Below, one piece after another: positions 10,401 to 18,645 of a DNA stretch of 64,000 nt. This stretch comes from Symsagittifera roscoffensis (Eukaryota > Xenacoelomorpha > Acoela > Convolutidae). A model generated the notes under the pieces. That model was not told where the DNA came from. It saw only the letters and a list, made by a program, of their open reading frames with translations, and made no database searches. The stretch covers positions 35,120,052 to 35,184,051 of the forward strand of contig NC_087062.1 in assembly GCF_963678635.1 (NCBI RefSeq). The letters are read 5' to 3'. Numbering within the stretch: the stretch's first letter is position 1; each line of letters starts with the position of its first letter. The translations under genes were made by a program, and so were the position numbers.

Positions 10401-11035
10401 GTCTCTCTTCCGACGTGTGCCTCACTCTCCTGGATCGAACTATTGAGACTGACTTGAGATCCAAAGTCCCCTTGCTCCTCTTCATCCTCTTCCTCCTGGG
10501 ACTCCCCATCGTTTCCTGCTCCTCCTCCCATGCTGAATGGAAAGATGTTTCCGAAGGTGTTCTTCATTCTTTCTGAGAACGATGATGAGGTTGTTTGTTT
10601 TCCAGTTCCGCTTGCCATCATAGTGTTGTCTGTCGGAGATCTTCTAGTTGCCGTTACTTCAGTTGAGATGTCGGACAGTTCCGACATCTCCTCTCGATCC
10701 AACGTCCCGGTGGAAGTGGCAAAATCATGGCCTTGTTCTACCGGAGTAGATTCACTCGCCAGCCTTCTGCCTCTCCCTTCCAGTCCATTTACTCCCTGGT
10801 TGTCGTTCATGGTATGGTCCGTATTGACCTCCACTTCTAACAGTTCTCTTCGCTCTTCTGAGGTCTTTTGACTTCTCGTTTCAACCATTCTGCCTGAAAC
10901 CGTCCCCTCTTTATCGGACCGGGTTCGCTTGATCCAATCCACAAAAGGATCGGTCATCGTTTTTCTTTGCTTCTCAGGTATGAATTTCCTAGAGCTATTA
11001 CCTCGTTTTGGTATCCTTGACTTGTCTAAATTCAT
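1433..11035 (-). CDS. Gag-Pol-macrodomain polyprotein of element A (3200 aa, intact)
   Basis: One uninterrupted frame carries all retrotransposon functions without a frameshift. In order: acidic low-complexity N-terminus; coiled coil (about 305-425); gag capsid-like region (about 600-740); two CX2CX4HX4C zinc knuckles (about 799-813 CANCSSTDHHVSAC and 852-865 CFFCNLEGHFKSDC); aspartic protease with LLDTGAVVSVMP (about 1158); reverse transcriptase (about 1515-1700, YVDDVV near 1643); RNase H (about 1790-1910); a long charged spacer (about 1910-2400); integrase with HH-CC zinc module (about 2413-2458) and catalytic D, D and E with 35 residues between the last two (about 2480, 2541, 2577); GPY/F-like WRGPFMITEV (about 2710); acidic linker; and a C-terminal macrodomain-like region (about 3045-3195). 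No residue known to be essential in Gag, PR, RT or IN is obviously lost. The ATG is the first in frame after the leader. Typical gypsy polyproteins are far shorter. Confidence 0.92.
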   Translation of the reverse strand: MNLDKSRIPKRGNSSRKFIPEKQRKTMTDPFVDWIKRTRSDKEGTVSGRMVETRSQKTSEERRELLEVEVNTDHTMNDNQGVNGLEGRGRRLASESTPVEQGHDFATSTGTLDREEMSELSDISTEVTATRRSPTDNTMMASGTGKQTTSSSFSERMKNTFGNIFPFSMGGGAGNDGESQEEEDEEEQGDFGSQVSLNSSIQESEAHVGRETGTMDKFGVVTTISKEANTPGQSKDFAIRTSSEPQPEESRTRGLGNGLADPEIDNDKTSRQRVKARISTSTKLPGTDRVTPPLVTPLMDNGAALEEALNNIVGSLGEQNEQMSIRMSELERAVHIERESLREEINRNRQEVGRSEKRLKERTDEHMTRNLSRMTREAEQRELRLRADMEKLRIQQEQSLGSLDTKIDAMMERRTQAIMDRLDGLLSSKSGPKEGEPNSGGPSREPRVNFNEHQRRKTYGSTRSRGSSSGYATRGNTAWGPNSRASSTGNRQTSNERPTQSTHATGRSDSGNMGHTSPRRSHMGQAGNAHGDSDCRDAPHTEPSTRCEDTQAGHSRDATAMATAFEPLNRSLETFLTRLSRTNERSEKSRRVFKKPRCYKDESDGCIDTWIEVMKLHFEEEDLSERQECSALTSNLEGTALNCVMAKRQYQRDTAEKIFEILLNRFGSGVQGHQAMMRFKKRRQREDETIDKFLDDLEMLRRRSQPDESNRRMNLAVASKFIDGVKNDELRTMLATHYTPLSTNAPTPEELRLKSKEYLLLKPPSRSGYYKNNYGNFNNGPANQGNNWYKPRDDMDNRRSCANCSSTDHHVSACPAYKQGMKAIGFSLEDEDASELDHEDFMRGVIAKFGPRCFFCNLEGHFKSDCPQFWDAVADIKHPRHEEALSGVKASKARLLSEAEARRKDKPQELAAKKMQAVTEEAREPEPATAADDFKIDYKAAAKDALNRVQQELVTKEIEQKVKLELENEKLQEQLNTFEATEFEETKTPSSLDMKLKVISGKRFGMAPQGKKIQSIISVAGHQVIRNLSEPSEFTLMHLDTYADYLRQMEPRTESRAVRALLTTGGPRMKKLHGRYLEVYGPYQVMLNVDGISIYTRTYITTDDDQMGQIYLGEEELKVRRIGHDAMMEQDAVHIGYEADVTAHLLDTNGTKIGVTGLLDTGAVVSVMPIKPWERMGFTREDLIPTNLRLAAANRGAIYVAGRTPVTVLHMGGRNLWMSFLVVENLDDADQFILGRDFVRNFDVMIDLNNGLIRIRNPDRKYVKRPINRIITDENKVPVFLDRKVKLQPGQAVVAIFRMRILNSLSDSKQVCLVPNPNSQSSVILGRSFSVTRNGLCVSVLLNTLDTTVSIQRGKKLGYALPMRTDYEETQNLKKYSVKDCPYHANKDKILKRIDELKSIRKLFSMKSETDDGLSSCSNFPERPSSYELDSDKPVLPEIEHLKGKIGEGDFEKLRDLLDRNAEVFSKHKADIGCCNFVEHEIELEEGAVPHREGARRMTPHKSEACRAEIEMLLEYDMIEPSKSPWACGVVMAKKKGGQLRFCCDFRYLNAVTIKDAYPIPRIDESLSKLGDAKFFTTLDLGSAFWQVPLRKKDREKTGFACELGLYQWKRMPFGLCNATATFQRLMAQALTGVTKKYGNLLMCYVDDVVIATPTLEDHIDRLDEVFGCMKRAGLKCKPSKCEILRDSIKYLGRMVDRHGVRPDPEAVEAVLTWKAPRTDTQLMSFLGFANYYREFIKGYADKVYPMQKLMRNKGKKFEWNDEAQVAFENIKRELCEAPVLGMPTEKGMYVLDTDASVVAISGILHQEQEWNGRTVLRPIAYGSKVLSDTEMKNGAPKAEMFAVVTFVEKYRAYLGSAPFKLRVDNRALSWLKTYSMDQSYIGRWIVRLDGYHMIIEHRMRDKHQNADSLSKKTEFYERLEQKQANQAEVKEGFSFLDKETYEALPLTRWLDKSGHPIPGHPELPVEKAAEIKILSKEDPVPLDLLLRSNLVQQELSRMNINSLSLLDKTVQVTPQVMRMLGGLLEREVTRDDPEWTAAVASLTVSEKVKIMPSRGQHEDNERDCRTIVQQLVSSMPQEILTSTSYGQKGQESGKQKKTVTFVDRDKEGEVVKQNLLQDYLSGEKDKEKNQRSQDQHPGQVNWSGESEIDEKIPDEKQDLENKVLSGEFRWMRRKYRHDLEERAVSSTTPSTDDESRNSGMDTYSDRNSTSGSELSELAIHTLLVETRARDLDREVYQDPDSDRYLIPSERVFDNAADDLETIAVSKRSISLLPQKEVVRTDLQPFQQETQPLVKIWCVKMEEDTHQPNELNSQMRVMKTYLKARYRLSDLLRAQRNDRMTSNLKRWIENGAPDKGDLEEDSYRILRQYFMQKEGRLYLNKDGIVACRRREEDKVLYKYNAIVLPQLYQTELLFRSHDQMGHQGIDKVYQRILKRFEWPGMKKACEKWVTACLSCQQVKDPRKLRFPLQSIESSEFNEVVQIDHQKICMTDSGYNQVLVMIDHFTKYAEAVPCITASAEATCDHLINTWIARHGCPMTFQSDNGTAFVGELTKELMRRSQVAQAHSTTYHPQTNGLVERQNRTLVSMLRVYCSRYMTDWDRYLPQVMGDYNSTQHSTTGVSPHMMLTGHEKSLPLTFFYPEYEGKKTSPQVYVRDVIRRQQELNDLCRRNTQQAQARQRKRFDKKAAGAKAYSVGDYVWVFQNVIPPKGTKKLLKKWRGPFMITEVHQEGRFYRLSTGRAAHYENIKPHNPSTEDWCIPADMEKGDYLMMDPACEVNEKGTREKIDGNEVVEEGTDTPLELDPNEQIEADDETLPYAEEDWQDPEQTEVPKNFEADLPFTMQTRQKDGTRPRKKYNPYGDDFVVDRIDLKKIVEEIVGLEEITVSQDVDIVDDHNDEWVDDWSKPEVEFDDEQQQSYEQDQTNLRVLEWLNETTSDPEKTSVTIQDVDRESMKYIKTERDDPSWAAQEGQLLIPASNLDLIPGMRSTGTPMDIFVRGVGVGLTHTENLIIKKLRIARETGDLEAETGEEPKKPDIGRVVESYFNLPNEYSSNIILTDSDFILTNRTCAVAITADMSFRTALAADFKREYKNVEFLWKQRPGIGGVAALPPAVSQIPGKYLCFLVTRATEKQHVDPENLVLSLTRLRDFLVEMDVKELSLPVYDPNRGRLHPRELYALVHVIFSDTNIQVYLHKKYYLSIG
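2022..2061 (-). promoter_or_regulatory. 40-nt identical island at macrodomain boundary (element A copy)
   Basis: These 40 bases are identical in A, B (30027-30066) and C (48921-48960), including all synonymous positions, although A is otherwise clearly diverged from B and C. On the element strand it is a T run followed by GTCCGGGGAGTGGGGGTAGG and a short inverted repeat (GGGTA/TACCC). It encodes FVRGVGVGLTHT just before the macrodomain. It contains the same GTCCGGGGAGT word that lies next to the 3' LTR in B and C. It may be a secondary polypurine tract or an RNA structure; this is inference. Confidence 0.55.
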
Positions 11036-13978
11036 TCTTTATTTGTCACTTTCCTATGCCTACTCTTGACTCAATTGCTAGAGACCTTATAGTTTTATTA
11101 ACAATAATAATGACACAACACAATAAATTTCACCAGATTCTATTAAATAGTGACCACGAATCCCTGTATGTTGTCAGAGTACAGTTTGTATAAAATTTAT
11201 TCACACTAGCCGATTATCGGTCCAAAGATCTGGAAACTAGCACAATATGATGTTATCAGTCAATTTAAAAGATAGTGTAGTCACTACCCAATCAAGCACA
11301 GTTTAGGTTGATTCAAAATCAAAAACAAAAAATATATATTGACACAATATGAATGTATATATAAAAAAAATGTATGTGTCTTGTACTCTTAGTCGGTCGC
11401 AGTACAATAGTCGAACCTGTCTTTTAAAGAAAAAGCTTTCCCTGCTTGGTGCTGCACCAAACAGACAAAACTTTGAAGGCAGTAATTTTCTCAAGTGGGC
11501 GTCTATTGCACCCACCGAGTACTGTGTTACCTATCTGCCTTCGGACTGCCCGAGCTAGACCTACTAAAATCCTCAGGGCAGTCACTTTTCCCAAAAACGT
11601 ATTATGTTTCAATCCACACCAATGAGTCACGCTCTTTCTAATTTAGACTTAGTGTCGCGAATATCCGAGTTCGGATCTGTTTTGTACTAGTCTGGTTCTT
11701 TTTGAAAGGCAAGTTACCAGTGCAGTCACTGATACCTAGCCTGTTTATTAATAACCTAATACCTCTCGCTTTTTAGTCTTTCTTTCGTTTACCTAAGTCC
11801 TTAATAAAATAATACCCCTCCGGATTGGTACAAATAGGACCCTTCCGGACTGTCAGAATATAGACCCCTCCGGATTGGGACCCCTCCAAGTTAGTTAATA
11901 GTAGACCCCTCCGGATTTGGACCCCTCCGAATTAGCAACTATAAGACCCCTCCGGATTCGGACCCCTCCGGTTTTGTGGAAAGTAGACCCCTCCGGATTC
12001 GGAGCCCTTAGCTCTGTCAAAGTAGCTTTTCGCAGTTTTCTTAATTTCAGCTTATACCCCTCCGGATACGTTCTGCGTTGCTATTATGCTGTTTGAATTA
12101 ACTGGGAAGGGTATAGGATCCTTTCCTAGACCCCTCCGGATTGAAGTTAAGGCGCTTATTTGACAATTCACACTAACGGTGAAGGGTGTTATCACTTGCC
12201 TAATTTCGCCTCTTCTATGGTTGTCTTGTGCCTTCAGCCCTCCCTTTTTGTCTAGAACTGTCCTAAGTTACTTAGTTCAATCGCTATCAACTTTTGGTAG
12301 GGGTATAAGGGTTGTTCAGAAAAATTTATAAAACGTGAAGGGTGTACCCCTCCGGATTTGTGTAATTTGCTAAAAACAATCTCAAAAATTTTCTCGCTCG
12401 CTTTTCCGAAAATTTTCTGATCCTATTAGTAAGCTCAGCTGATTTCTGATCTATTGGTACCAAGATCAACTCGATATGCTCAGTAGTTCCAAAGTTATTA
12501 ACCAAAACGTCTTTTTTCCAAACTCAAAAATTTTCTCTCTTATAGGTTCCGCCTAACTTTTTCCGCAAATCTGGTCCTTTCGACCTATAAATTATTGATC
12601 TGAGCTCAGAAGGCCTATACTCTTCTAGTTCAATGCAAAAGACCCGATCTAAAACGCTTTTGTAGAAAAAATTTGCGAAAAACTATGCTACCTGGACCCC
12701 TCCGGATTGATGAATCCACCAAATCAAACACGTTATGTTCGATTTCTCTGCAACCCGGAAGGCTTTCGGGTAGCGGGTTTTAAAACTCGTAGATTCACTA
12801 GTGGACGTTGTCCGAACAACTATTTTTACTGTCCTAACTCAAAGATTTCAAAAAAATTTCTGATTTTATAGTGCTTCTTACTATCAAAAAATGGGAAAAT
12901 TTGGTTTTTGGTACCAAACTAGTTCCAACCACTTCCGAACTAAAGTTAACCGGTTCTACTTATTACAGTAGTGGAGTTACGATGTAACACACTAACTTTA
13001 GCGCTTTTTTCCGTTTCAAAAAATATCGATATCTCAAAAATCGCGACTTGTGGGGGGATCAAAATATCGCTATTTTGACCCTAAAAACCGGTCTGTTTTC
13101 GTTTTTTTTTCACTGAAAAACGATATAAGACTATTAATATAGGCTATATAAACAATAATATTAGTAATACTATACCCCTCCGGGTTTGTTTATTATCCGA
13201 ATTAAGGTGCTTAACTCGGATATTCGCAGTTCGGTGAAGGGTCACTACAGTGCAGCACTGTCGAGCCCCCCACAGATTACTATCTTACTTTTTGTACCAA
13301 AAGGGATACAAAACTTGTTAACGATACCCAACAGTCGATTGTTGTTGTCGTTGAGCCCCTTCTTGTTGCTCCTTGTACTGCTTGCCGGATCGGTCTTCAC
13401 CCAAGACCCTTCCGAATTGAGCGCAAATCAGCTGACCCCTCCGGATTGAGCGCAATTTATCATTAACGTGCTTAAATGCTCAAATAACCCTACAGTACAA
13501 GCCTCACAAACGGGCCTCAAAATTGATCGTAACGATCCTGACTGATATAAATGCCTGTAACAACAATATATCTATCAACAACAAACGGGGGGGTTGAATC
13601 ACATCTTGTCTGGGGGGATGATTTCTACTGATTTTTTACTTTTTTACTGTTTTTGGTTTTTTCGGTTATTTTTTATGTTTTTTGTTTTTCTTGGGTACTA
13701 TACTACTTTTTGTTTGGTTTTGCTTATATCTTTAAGTGTTTTTGGTCACAAACCACTCAGGGGATGAGGAGACGGCCGATCCCCCCACCCTTCCTGGTTC
13801 GTGAATTTTCGGTCTTAACTAGGTTAAAAAACTATTCACGGCAATTCGGAAGGCCTCCGCGTTCCGAACTACCCTTCCGCCCCGGCGGTTTAGGCCTATT
13901 AAGGGCGTTAATGTGAGCATCCGCTCGGCTCGGAGTGCTCGTTAACGGTTCTGCCGGTCATGATGTTAAAAAAGAATA
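11036..13978 (-). other. Element A leader (5' untranslated region)
   Basis: About 2.9 kb between the candidate primer-binding site and the polyprotein ATG without a supported gene. Small open stretches are not conserved in the D copy. The part next to the primer-binding site is A-rich on the element strand (T-rich at about 13600-13740 as given). The section from about 11820 to 13450 carries many copies of a GACCCCTCCGGATT-like word. The same leader recurs in reverse orientation in element D at 60307-63070. Confidence 0.7.
11815..13450 (-). repeat. Dispersed array of the leader word AATCCGGAGGGGTC
   Basis: The word GACCCCTCCGGATT (element strand AATCCGGAGGGGTC), or a close variant such as ACCCTTCCGGA, appears about 16 times, closely packed at 11815-12000 and then more widely spaced. 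A second recurring word, GTGAAGGGT, lies among the copies. Element D carries the same word in its leader (60815-62450), so it is a conserved leader feature rather than a simple microsatellite. Irregular spacing and a conserved core suggest protein-binding sites. Confidence 0.7.
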
Positions 13979-13994
13979 ACACCCAGGAGCGCCA
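13979..13994 (-). other. Candidate primer-binding site of element A
   Basis: On the element strand this reads TGGCGCTCCTGGGTGT, beginning with the TGG expected opposite a tRNA 3' CCA end. The same word follows the LTR in B (40643-40658), C (59465-59480), D (42857-42870) and the extra LTR (43780-43794). It starts 12 bases inside the LTR end instead of directly beside it. The tRNA used cannot be named with confidence. Confidence 0.5.
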
Positions 13995-14006
13995 TAAAAA
14001 CATACA

Positions 14007-14927
14007 TGTAACATTCGCCCGGAAGATACATATCGACGGATAACAAAACTAAGTCTTAAGGCGACTGGCTAGCGTCTAAACAGAGCTTTGCATGTTTTTC
14101 ACCGTCTCTACCAAGCCAGTACTTTTCGGTGGTTTTTCTCACATCGGGTCGACAAAAACGTTACTGCTCTCCGGCTTCGACCAGAACGCTCAAATTAACT
14201 GAATTACATGCAAAAATAGTGAGCTCATGGCTGGGTCTCTGTATCCCCAGACCACGAGGTCACTCCTAAAAACAGGGCTACTACTTATCATATTACTATT
14301 GTTTTTGTTCAGTAGATAAAAGTCATCATCTCCATCGAAGATGGATCAACCCTTTCCCCCAACTCCTAGCACCTCATCCTTGTCAAAACTAATCAAAATA
14401 TCAGTTAAATTCAAGTCAGGACATGACAGGATGCTAAAAGTTTATGTGAGTTAATAAAAGTTTCCGTCCCGAGACCCTTCCGGATTCTTGAATCCGCCGA
14501 ATCAAGCTCCTTACTCTTGATTTCTTGCTAATCCGGAAGGCTGGTTCTCACCCTTCACCGTTGTTGGCAACGGCCTTGCAACTATTGTAGCAGCACAATA
14601 GTTGCAACTCGGAACGTTCTCTGCTATTCTGTAGTTCGTTGTCGTTCTCCAATCTCGATTTTCGTACTGTTCGCAATCGCAGATAAAAGTTGTTCTGTTC
14701 TTCACTCGCTTTTTGTTAAAAATGGCCGTTTCAGCATTTCTCAGAAATGTGACGTCATCATTCGAATTTTTGAAAATTTAAAATACTAGAATATTCTAGC
14801 CCTCACCGTTTGGCTAAACGTTCCAATAACGTCGCTAATCCTTCGAAATCATCAACTCGGAAGGCTTACTGCTCAAAATTCGAATCCTGCATAAATTGCA
14901 TTTTGGCCATTCTGGTCGAATGTCACA
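14007..14927 (-). repeat. 5' LTR of element A (921 bp)
   Basis: The repeat starts TGTAACATTCGCCCGG and ends CTGGTCGAATGTCACA as given, that is TGTGACATTCGACC...TGTTACA on the element strand, with the usual TG...CA ends. A shorter relative in opposite orientation lies at 42168-42844 (element D), which defines both ends. Its outer end cuts the LINE reverse transcriptase frame at 14928. Confidence 0.82.
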
Positions 14928-16021
14928 AGCTTTTTGTTGAACTCTTTCGATTTCCCGCATTTCGGTTTTTGATGGGTACCATACCTGCAATGCATAGGAA
15001 ATGACAGGGACGACGTAACCTACATAGGCGTTCAATTTTGTTTCAAGATTTGCATATTATGAGATGTTACGTTTGAGGTTGAAGAAGGCTCGCCATGCTT
15101 TACCGGTCCTACGTTTAATGTTTTCGTTCCACGAGATGTTTTTTGTCATTATCACTCCTAGGTCTTTCTGGGAGTTGACAGTGCCTAGTTTCACGCCTTT
15201 TGAACTCACAGGCTCTGTATTTCCTTTAATGCGTAGTGCCTTACTTTTTCCCATATTTAGTATCATTTGGTTTTTGAGACTCCACTTTTCAATTTCCGTT
15301 CCGAGGACAATTGCTTCTTCGTAGTTCTTTGCAATTACTTTAAAGTCGTCGGCGTAGCCAAAAGAAGTGCTCGGTTTGACTGATTCTGGAAGATCGTTAA
15401 CGTATATCAGGAACATGAGCGGACCTAGTATTGAACCCTGTGGTACTCCACTTGTTACTGGCGTGACTGGAGATTTGCTTCTATCAATTTTAACACATTG
15501 TTTTCGTGCTGTTAGGTAGCTGGCTAGAAGTTCAAGGATTATCCCGCCAATTCCCATTTCTGCAATTTTGGATATCAGTGGTTGATGTGGCACCTTGTCA
15601 AAGGCTTAACTGAAGTCTACGTATAGGACCCATAGTTCAGCGTTTTCTTTGATGTCGTTTTCCAGATAAATTTCGTTCAGAAACAACAGAAGTTGTATGA
15701 TCGCTGATCTGTTTTTTCTGAAACCGAACTGTGCTGGGTGTAGTTTAGTTTCGATTGTTGGATATAATCGGTCGAAGAGTATTTTTTCAAATACCTTTGA
15801 TACATTTGCCAAAAGACTGATGGGTCTGTATTGCGATATGTCTGCCTTGTTGTTTTCTTTGTTATTTCACTGGTTTTCCATCGGCGTGGAAATGATCCTT
15901 TATTAATGCAGGTTTGAAAAATGAGGTTTAGAGATTTTGCGAGTGATGTCGCTTGTTTCAGGATAATGTTTCCAATGTTGTCCGGACCGCATGCTTTTTT
16001 GTTTTCAGTGATTGGAGGCAT
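14928..16021 (-). pseudogene. LINE ORF2, reverse transcriptase part (broken, 3'-truncated)
   Basis: The RT domain is read in several frames. It begins near 16021 with KACGPDNIGNIILKQ, continues after a frameshift with the LHPAQFGFRKNRS stretch, hits a stop at 15606 just before the conserved AFDKVPH, then runs from 15593 to 15057 with SGVPQGSILGPLMFLIYVND and the catalytic YADD (in FGYADDFKV). The thumb region (PVISYALQVWYPSKTEMREIERVQQK) is in another frame at 15035-14928 and ends abruptly where element A's LTR starts. There is at least one stop and two frameshifts, so it is inactive. Confidence 0.85.
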
Positions 16022-16029
16022 CTGGTTAT

Positions 16030-17298
16030 TTAATCCTCGGATAGTTTCAGGTGGTTTGTTTCTGATTTTATGTAAGTTTGTTTGCCGGTTAGTTCACCTT
16101 GTTTGCTGAAAACTTGGGTGAAAAATTTGTTAAACAGAGAACATTTTTGTTCATTGTTTACTGCTGTTTCAGTTGTGTCCGGTGATTGATTAAGAAACAT
16201 TTCGTCTGGTAGGGGATGCTTTTTGTGTATCGATTTCAAGTATTTCTGAAGATCAGACATGCGGCGGCTCCTGAATACTTTAGCTTTGAATATGGCTTGA
16301 TCCATTTTGATTTCTTCGTTCAGGCTTTTTTCAGTTTTTTTGATTTTCAGGAGTAGCGAGAGTGAGTTTGCTTTTGCGTATTTACGCTTCATTGTCGCGA
16401 CTATCTTCATTTGATGTGAGGTGGATGATCTAATCCAGGGTGGAATTTCTGCCCTGTGTTTGGTGACTCGGGGTATTTTTTCGTTGATGATGTTCTCGAG
16501 CCATTTGTACCACTGTAACAGTAGGACGTCAATGTTGCTGTAGCAGTATGGTGTAAATGGCTGGCTGATGATTTGTTTGTTGAAATCATCCCAGTCGGTT
16601 TTCTGGTATGCGCGTTTAATAGCTGGGGTTGTTATTTTGCTCGAAGTTGGTAGGGACAAATAAGTTTTGTATGCGTGATGATCGGAACACTTTTTTCCGT
16701 TTGATGAGTATTGTGCTTCTAGTGCTGAGTCGATAGCCGAACTTAGCACAAGAGTCGGGTCGGTGGCAAGGAATACATCGAGGCTCCTGCCTTCGTGGCA
16801 CGTGATTAGCTGATGTAGATCGTACTTTTCTAGAGTGTCCAGTATGTTGGCTTCGTATTCGTCGTTTGAGTTTAGGCTGTCCCAGTTTGCTTCTGCAAGA
16901 TTTATATCTCCGGTTAGGATGAGTTGCGATGAGTTGTCACTAAGCGAGTCATGAAGCTGTTTTAAGACGTCTTTTATGTTGTCGGGAGATGCTCTATACG
17001 GGCTGTTTTTGGGGGGATTGTAGAAGCAGCAGATTACTATCTGCTTCTGACGAGATTTGATTTCGATGGCAGCACATTCTAGTTCGGTTTTGAGTTCTAT
17101 TCTGCTATGAGTTAAGGCTTTCACTGCAATGAGGACTCCGCCGTGCTTAGTGTTCTGACCCGTATTGGGTCGATCTGTTCTGTGTATTGTGTAGTTTGAT
17201 AGAAAGAGGGCCTCGTCTGGTACTGCAGTTGTGAGCCATGTTTCAGTTAGACAGATGATGTCGTAGTCGTTTGTAGGAACTGCATTTGCCAATGTCAT
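16030..17298 (-). pseudogene. LINE ORF2, endonuclease part
   Basis: An open stretch of 422 codons holds an exonuclease-endonuclease-phosphatase domain, which nicks target DNA for LINE integration. Expected residues are visible: ETWL near the start, the GDIN motif in ILTGDINLAEANWDSL at about residue 130, and SDHHAY near residue 210. The latter half (basic, KRKYAKANSL, MFLNQSPDTTETAVNNEQ) is the usual linker toward the RT. It stops at 16030, a few bases before the RT begins in another frame, so a frameshift has separated the two. The endonuclease itself looks intact. Confidence 0.85.
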
Positions 17299-17367
17299 GC
17301 GTCTACTAATGTCTAGCAGGCTCCTGACATTGAAATTTAGAATACTGAGCGAACTTTTAGTATGTAG

Positions 17368-18271
17368 TCATTGTTCTGGTTCTGGCGGAACATTTTCCCA
17401 GTTGTCTAGATTCTTGTCGTCAGTTTCGTTTGTGTTTTGTTGAAGCTTGAGGTTTCTGATTCGTAGATGTTTTTTGTCGTATTCGTTTTCGATCATCTTT
17501 CGGCGTAGTTTCAAAGCATCGTTTTCAATTTTTTGGTCTTCAGGGAATAGTTCCTTGCTCATATATACCTGTTTAGAGTAAGTTTTTAGTTTGTATAGCG
17601 ACAACAGTATCAGCCGTCGATGGTGTTCGCTGGTTGTTTTGATTATGAGTGTTCTGTCTTTTTTGCCATCGTAGTTTCCCAATCGCCTTACATCATCGAT
17701 CGGACAGTCGATTTTTAGGAATTCCAGAATACTTTTAACTTCCTTCACGTCGTGTTCGTACCGTTCTCTTGGCGATTTGGCCTTCGATTCTGCAATGCCT
17801 CGCACCCGTAATCCGTCGTAGTTTTTTTTTTCTTCTGGGTTTTTGGTTCTGATGTTTTTGTTGTTCTGCTGGTGGTGAGTTCACTGTCAGGTCGTGGAGC
17901 CATCTCGGTTCTCAGGGAAGTTATCTGGTCCTTTATACCTTCGACGTTACCGATGTTACTTGTCAGGGATTGGAGCTGATTTTTGACTTCTTCAACGCTC
18001 TCCACTATTGGCTTTATGTCGTTGTTTTCTCTGGTGGATGCAAGTTTGTCCAGCATGCGGTCCCTATGGTTTAGGCGGACACACGCGTTGCAGATAAGTA
18101 GGAGGTTTTGGCTGACCTCACTTATCCCGAAGATTGCTCGTTCACCATTTCGGTGCACTTAGGGGTCAAGTGCATTGAGTCTCCGCATGAGACACATAGA
18201 AACACGGCATTCCGTGCCGTTATGGGATTTGTGCATGTTTTGCAGCAGTTTTTCAGTTTTGATGGCGCCAT
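17368..18271 (-). pseudogene. LINE ORF1 (PHD-like finger plus RNA-binding-like region), frameshifted
   Basis: An ATG at 18271 opens a frame with CCKTC, CVSCGDSMH and TPKC, stopping at about 18120. The next frame supplies ICNACVRLNH, completing a cysteine-histidine pattern typical of PHD fingers. A coiled-coil-prone stretch follows and ends near a run of ten A residues on the element strand (about 17819-17828), where the frame shifts again into 17805-17368. That last part (DVRRLGNYDGKKDRTLIIK, then LILLSLYKLKTYSKQVYMSK) resembles the RRM/C-terminal region of LINE ORF1 proteins, which bind element RNA. The A-run shift could be a recent slippage mutation. PHD fingers in ORF1 are known from CR1-group LINEs. 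Confidence 0.7.
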
Positions 18272-18324
18272 TGTGGAATGTATTGGGGAACTGGAATGTG
18301 TAGGAATAGAAAAGGAATAGAAAA

Positions 18325-18645
18325 GAGACCCTTATCTCCTGCGCTTCGTAAGAAACTTAATTCCTACGATGCACTAGGGGTAAAGGCCTTGTTTGCAAAA
18401 CGTGAGCTCCTACTATCCCGCGCTTTCTAAGAAACTTAATTCCCAAGAATGCACTGAGATTGTTGGAACACAGGTTGGAATTGACAAACCGAAGTTGAAA
18501 TTGAAATTACCCGCACTTCTTAAGAAAACTGAATTCCTATAGATGTACTGGGTTTAGTTCAACTCGGTTGGGTATATATCTACTTATGCTCTGACTTTCC
18601 CGCGCTTCCTAGGAAACTTAATTCCTATGGTTGCACTGGGGCGGT
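18325..18645 (-). repeat. Four tandem 5' monomers upstream of LINE ORF1
   Basis: A block reading about CCCGCGCTTCCTAAGAAACT followed by TAATTCCTAxGxTGCACTG recurs four times (near 18330, 18415, 18510 and 18597) with 84-95 bases between starts. Only about 45 bases per unit are well conserved. Position just 5' of ORF1 suggests promoter monomers like those in some L1 elements. The exact LINE 5' end is unclear but near 18650. Confidence 0.65.

Larger units (their letters stand above)
1..14927 (-). mobile_element. Element A: giant Ty3/gypsy-type LTR retrotransposon (3' part outside window)
   Basis: In element order it has a 5' LTR (14007-14927), a candidate primer-binding site (13979-13994), a 2.9-kb leader with repeated short words, one intact Gag-Pol frame (11035-1433) and the beginning of a second ORF (1037 to the edge). 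It interrupts a LINE reverse transcriptase gene exactly at 14927/14928, so A is younger than the LINE. The intact 9.6-kb frame indicates a recent and possibly competent insertion. Its 3' LTR and the rest of ORF2 lie left of the window, so LTR identity and target-site duplication cannot be checked here. Element D (42168 onward, opposite strand) is a relative with the same leader and LTR type. Confidence 0.88.

Noticed and set aside
13653-13916. 87-codon plus-strand frame near the A leader end
   Set aside because: Low-complexity T-rich sequence on the strand opposite to the element; the D copy does not keep it.
14835-15035. A 66-codon frame as an intact LINE C-terminus
   Set aside because: Its second half (CDIRPEWPKCNL) is sequence of the A LTR; the frame is a chance fusion across the insertion point.
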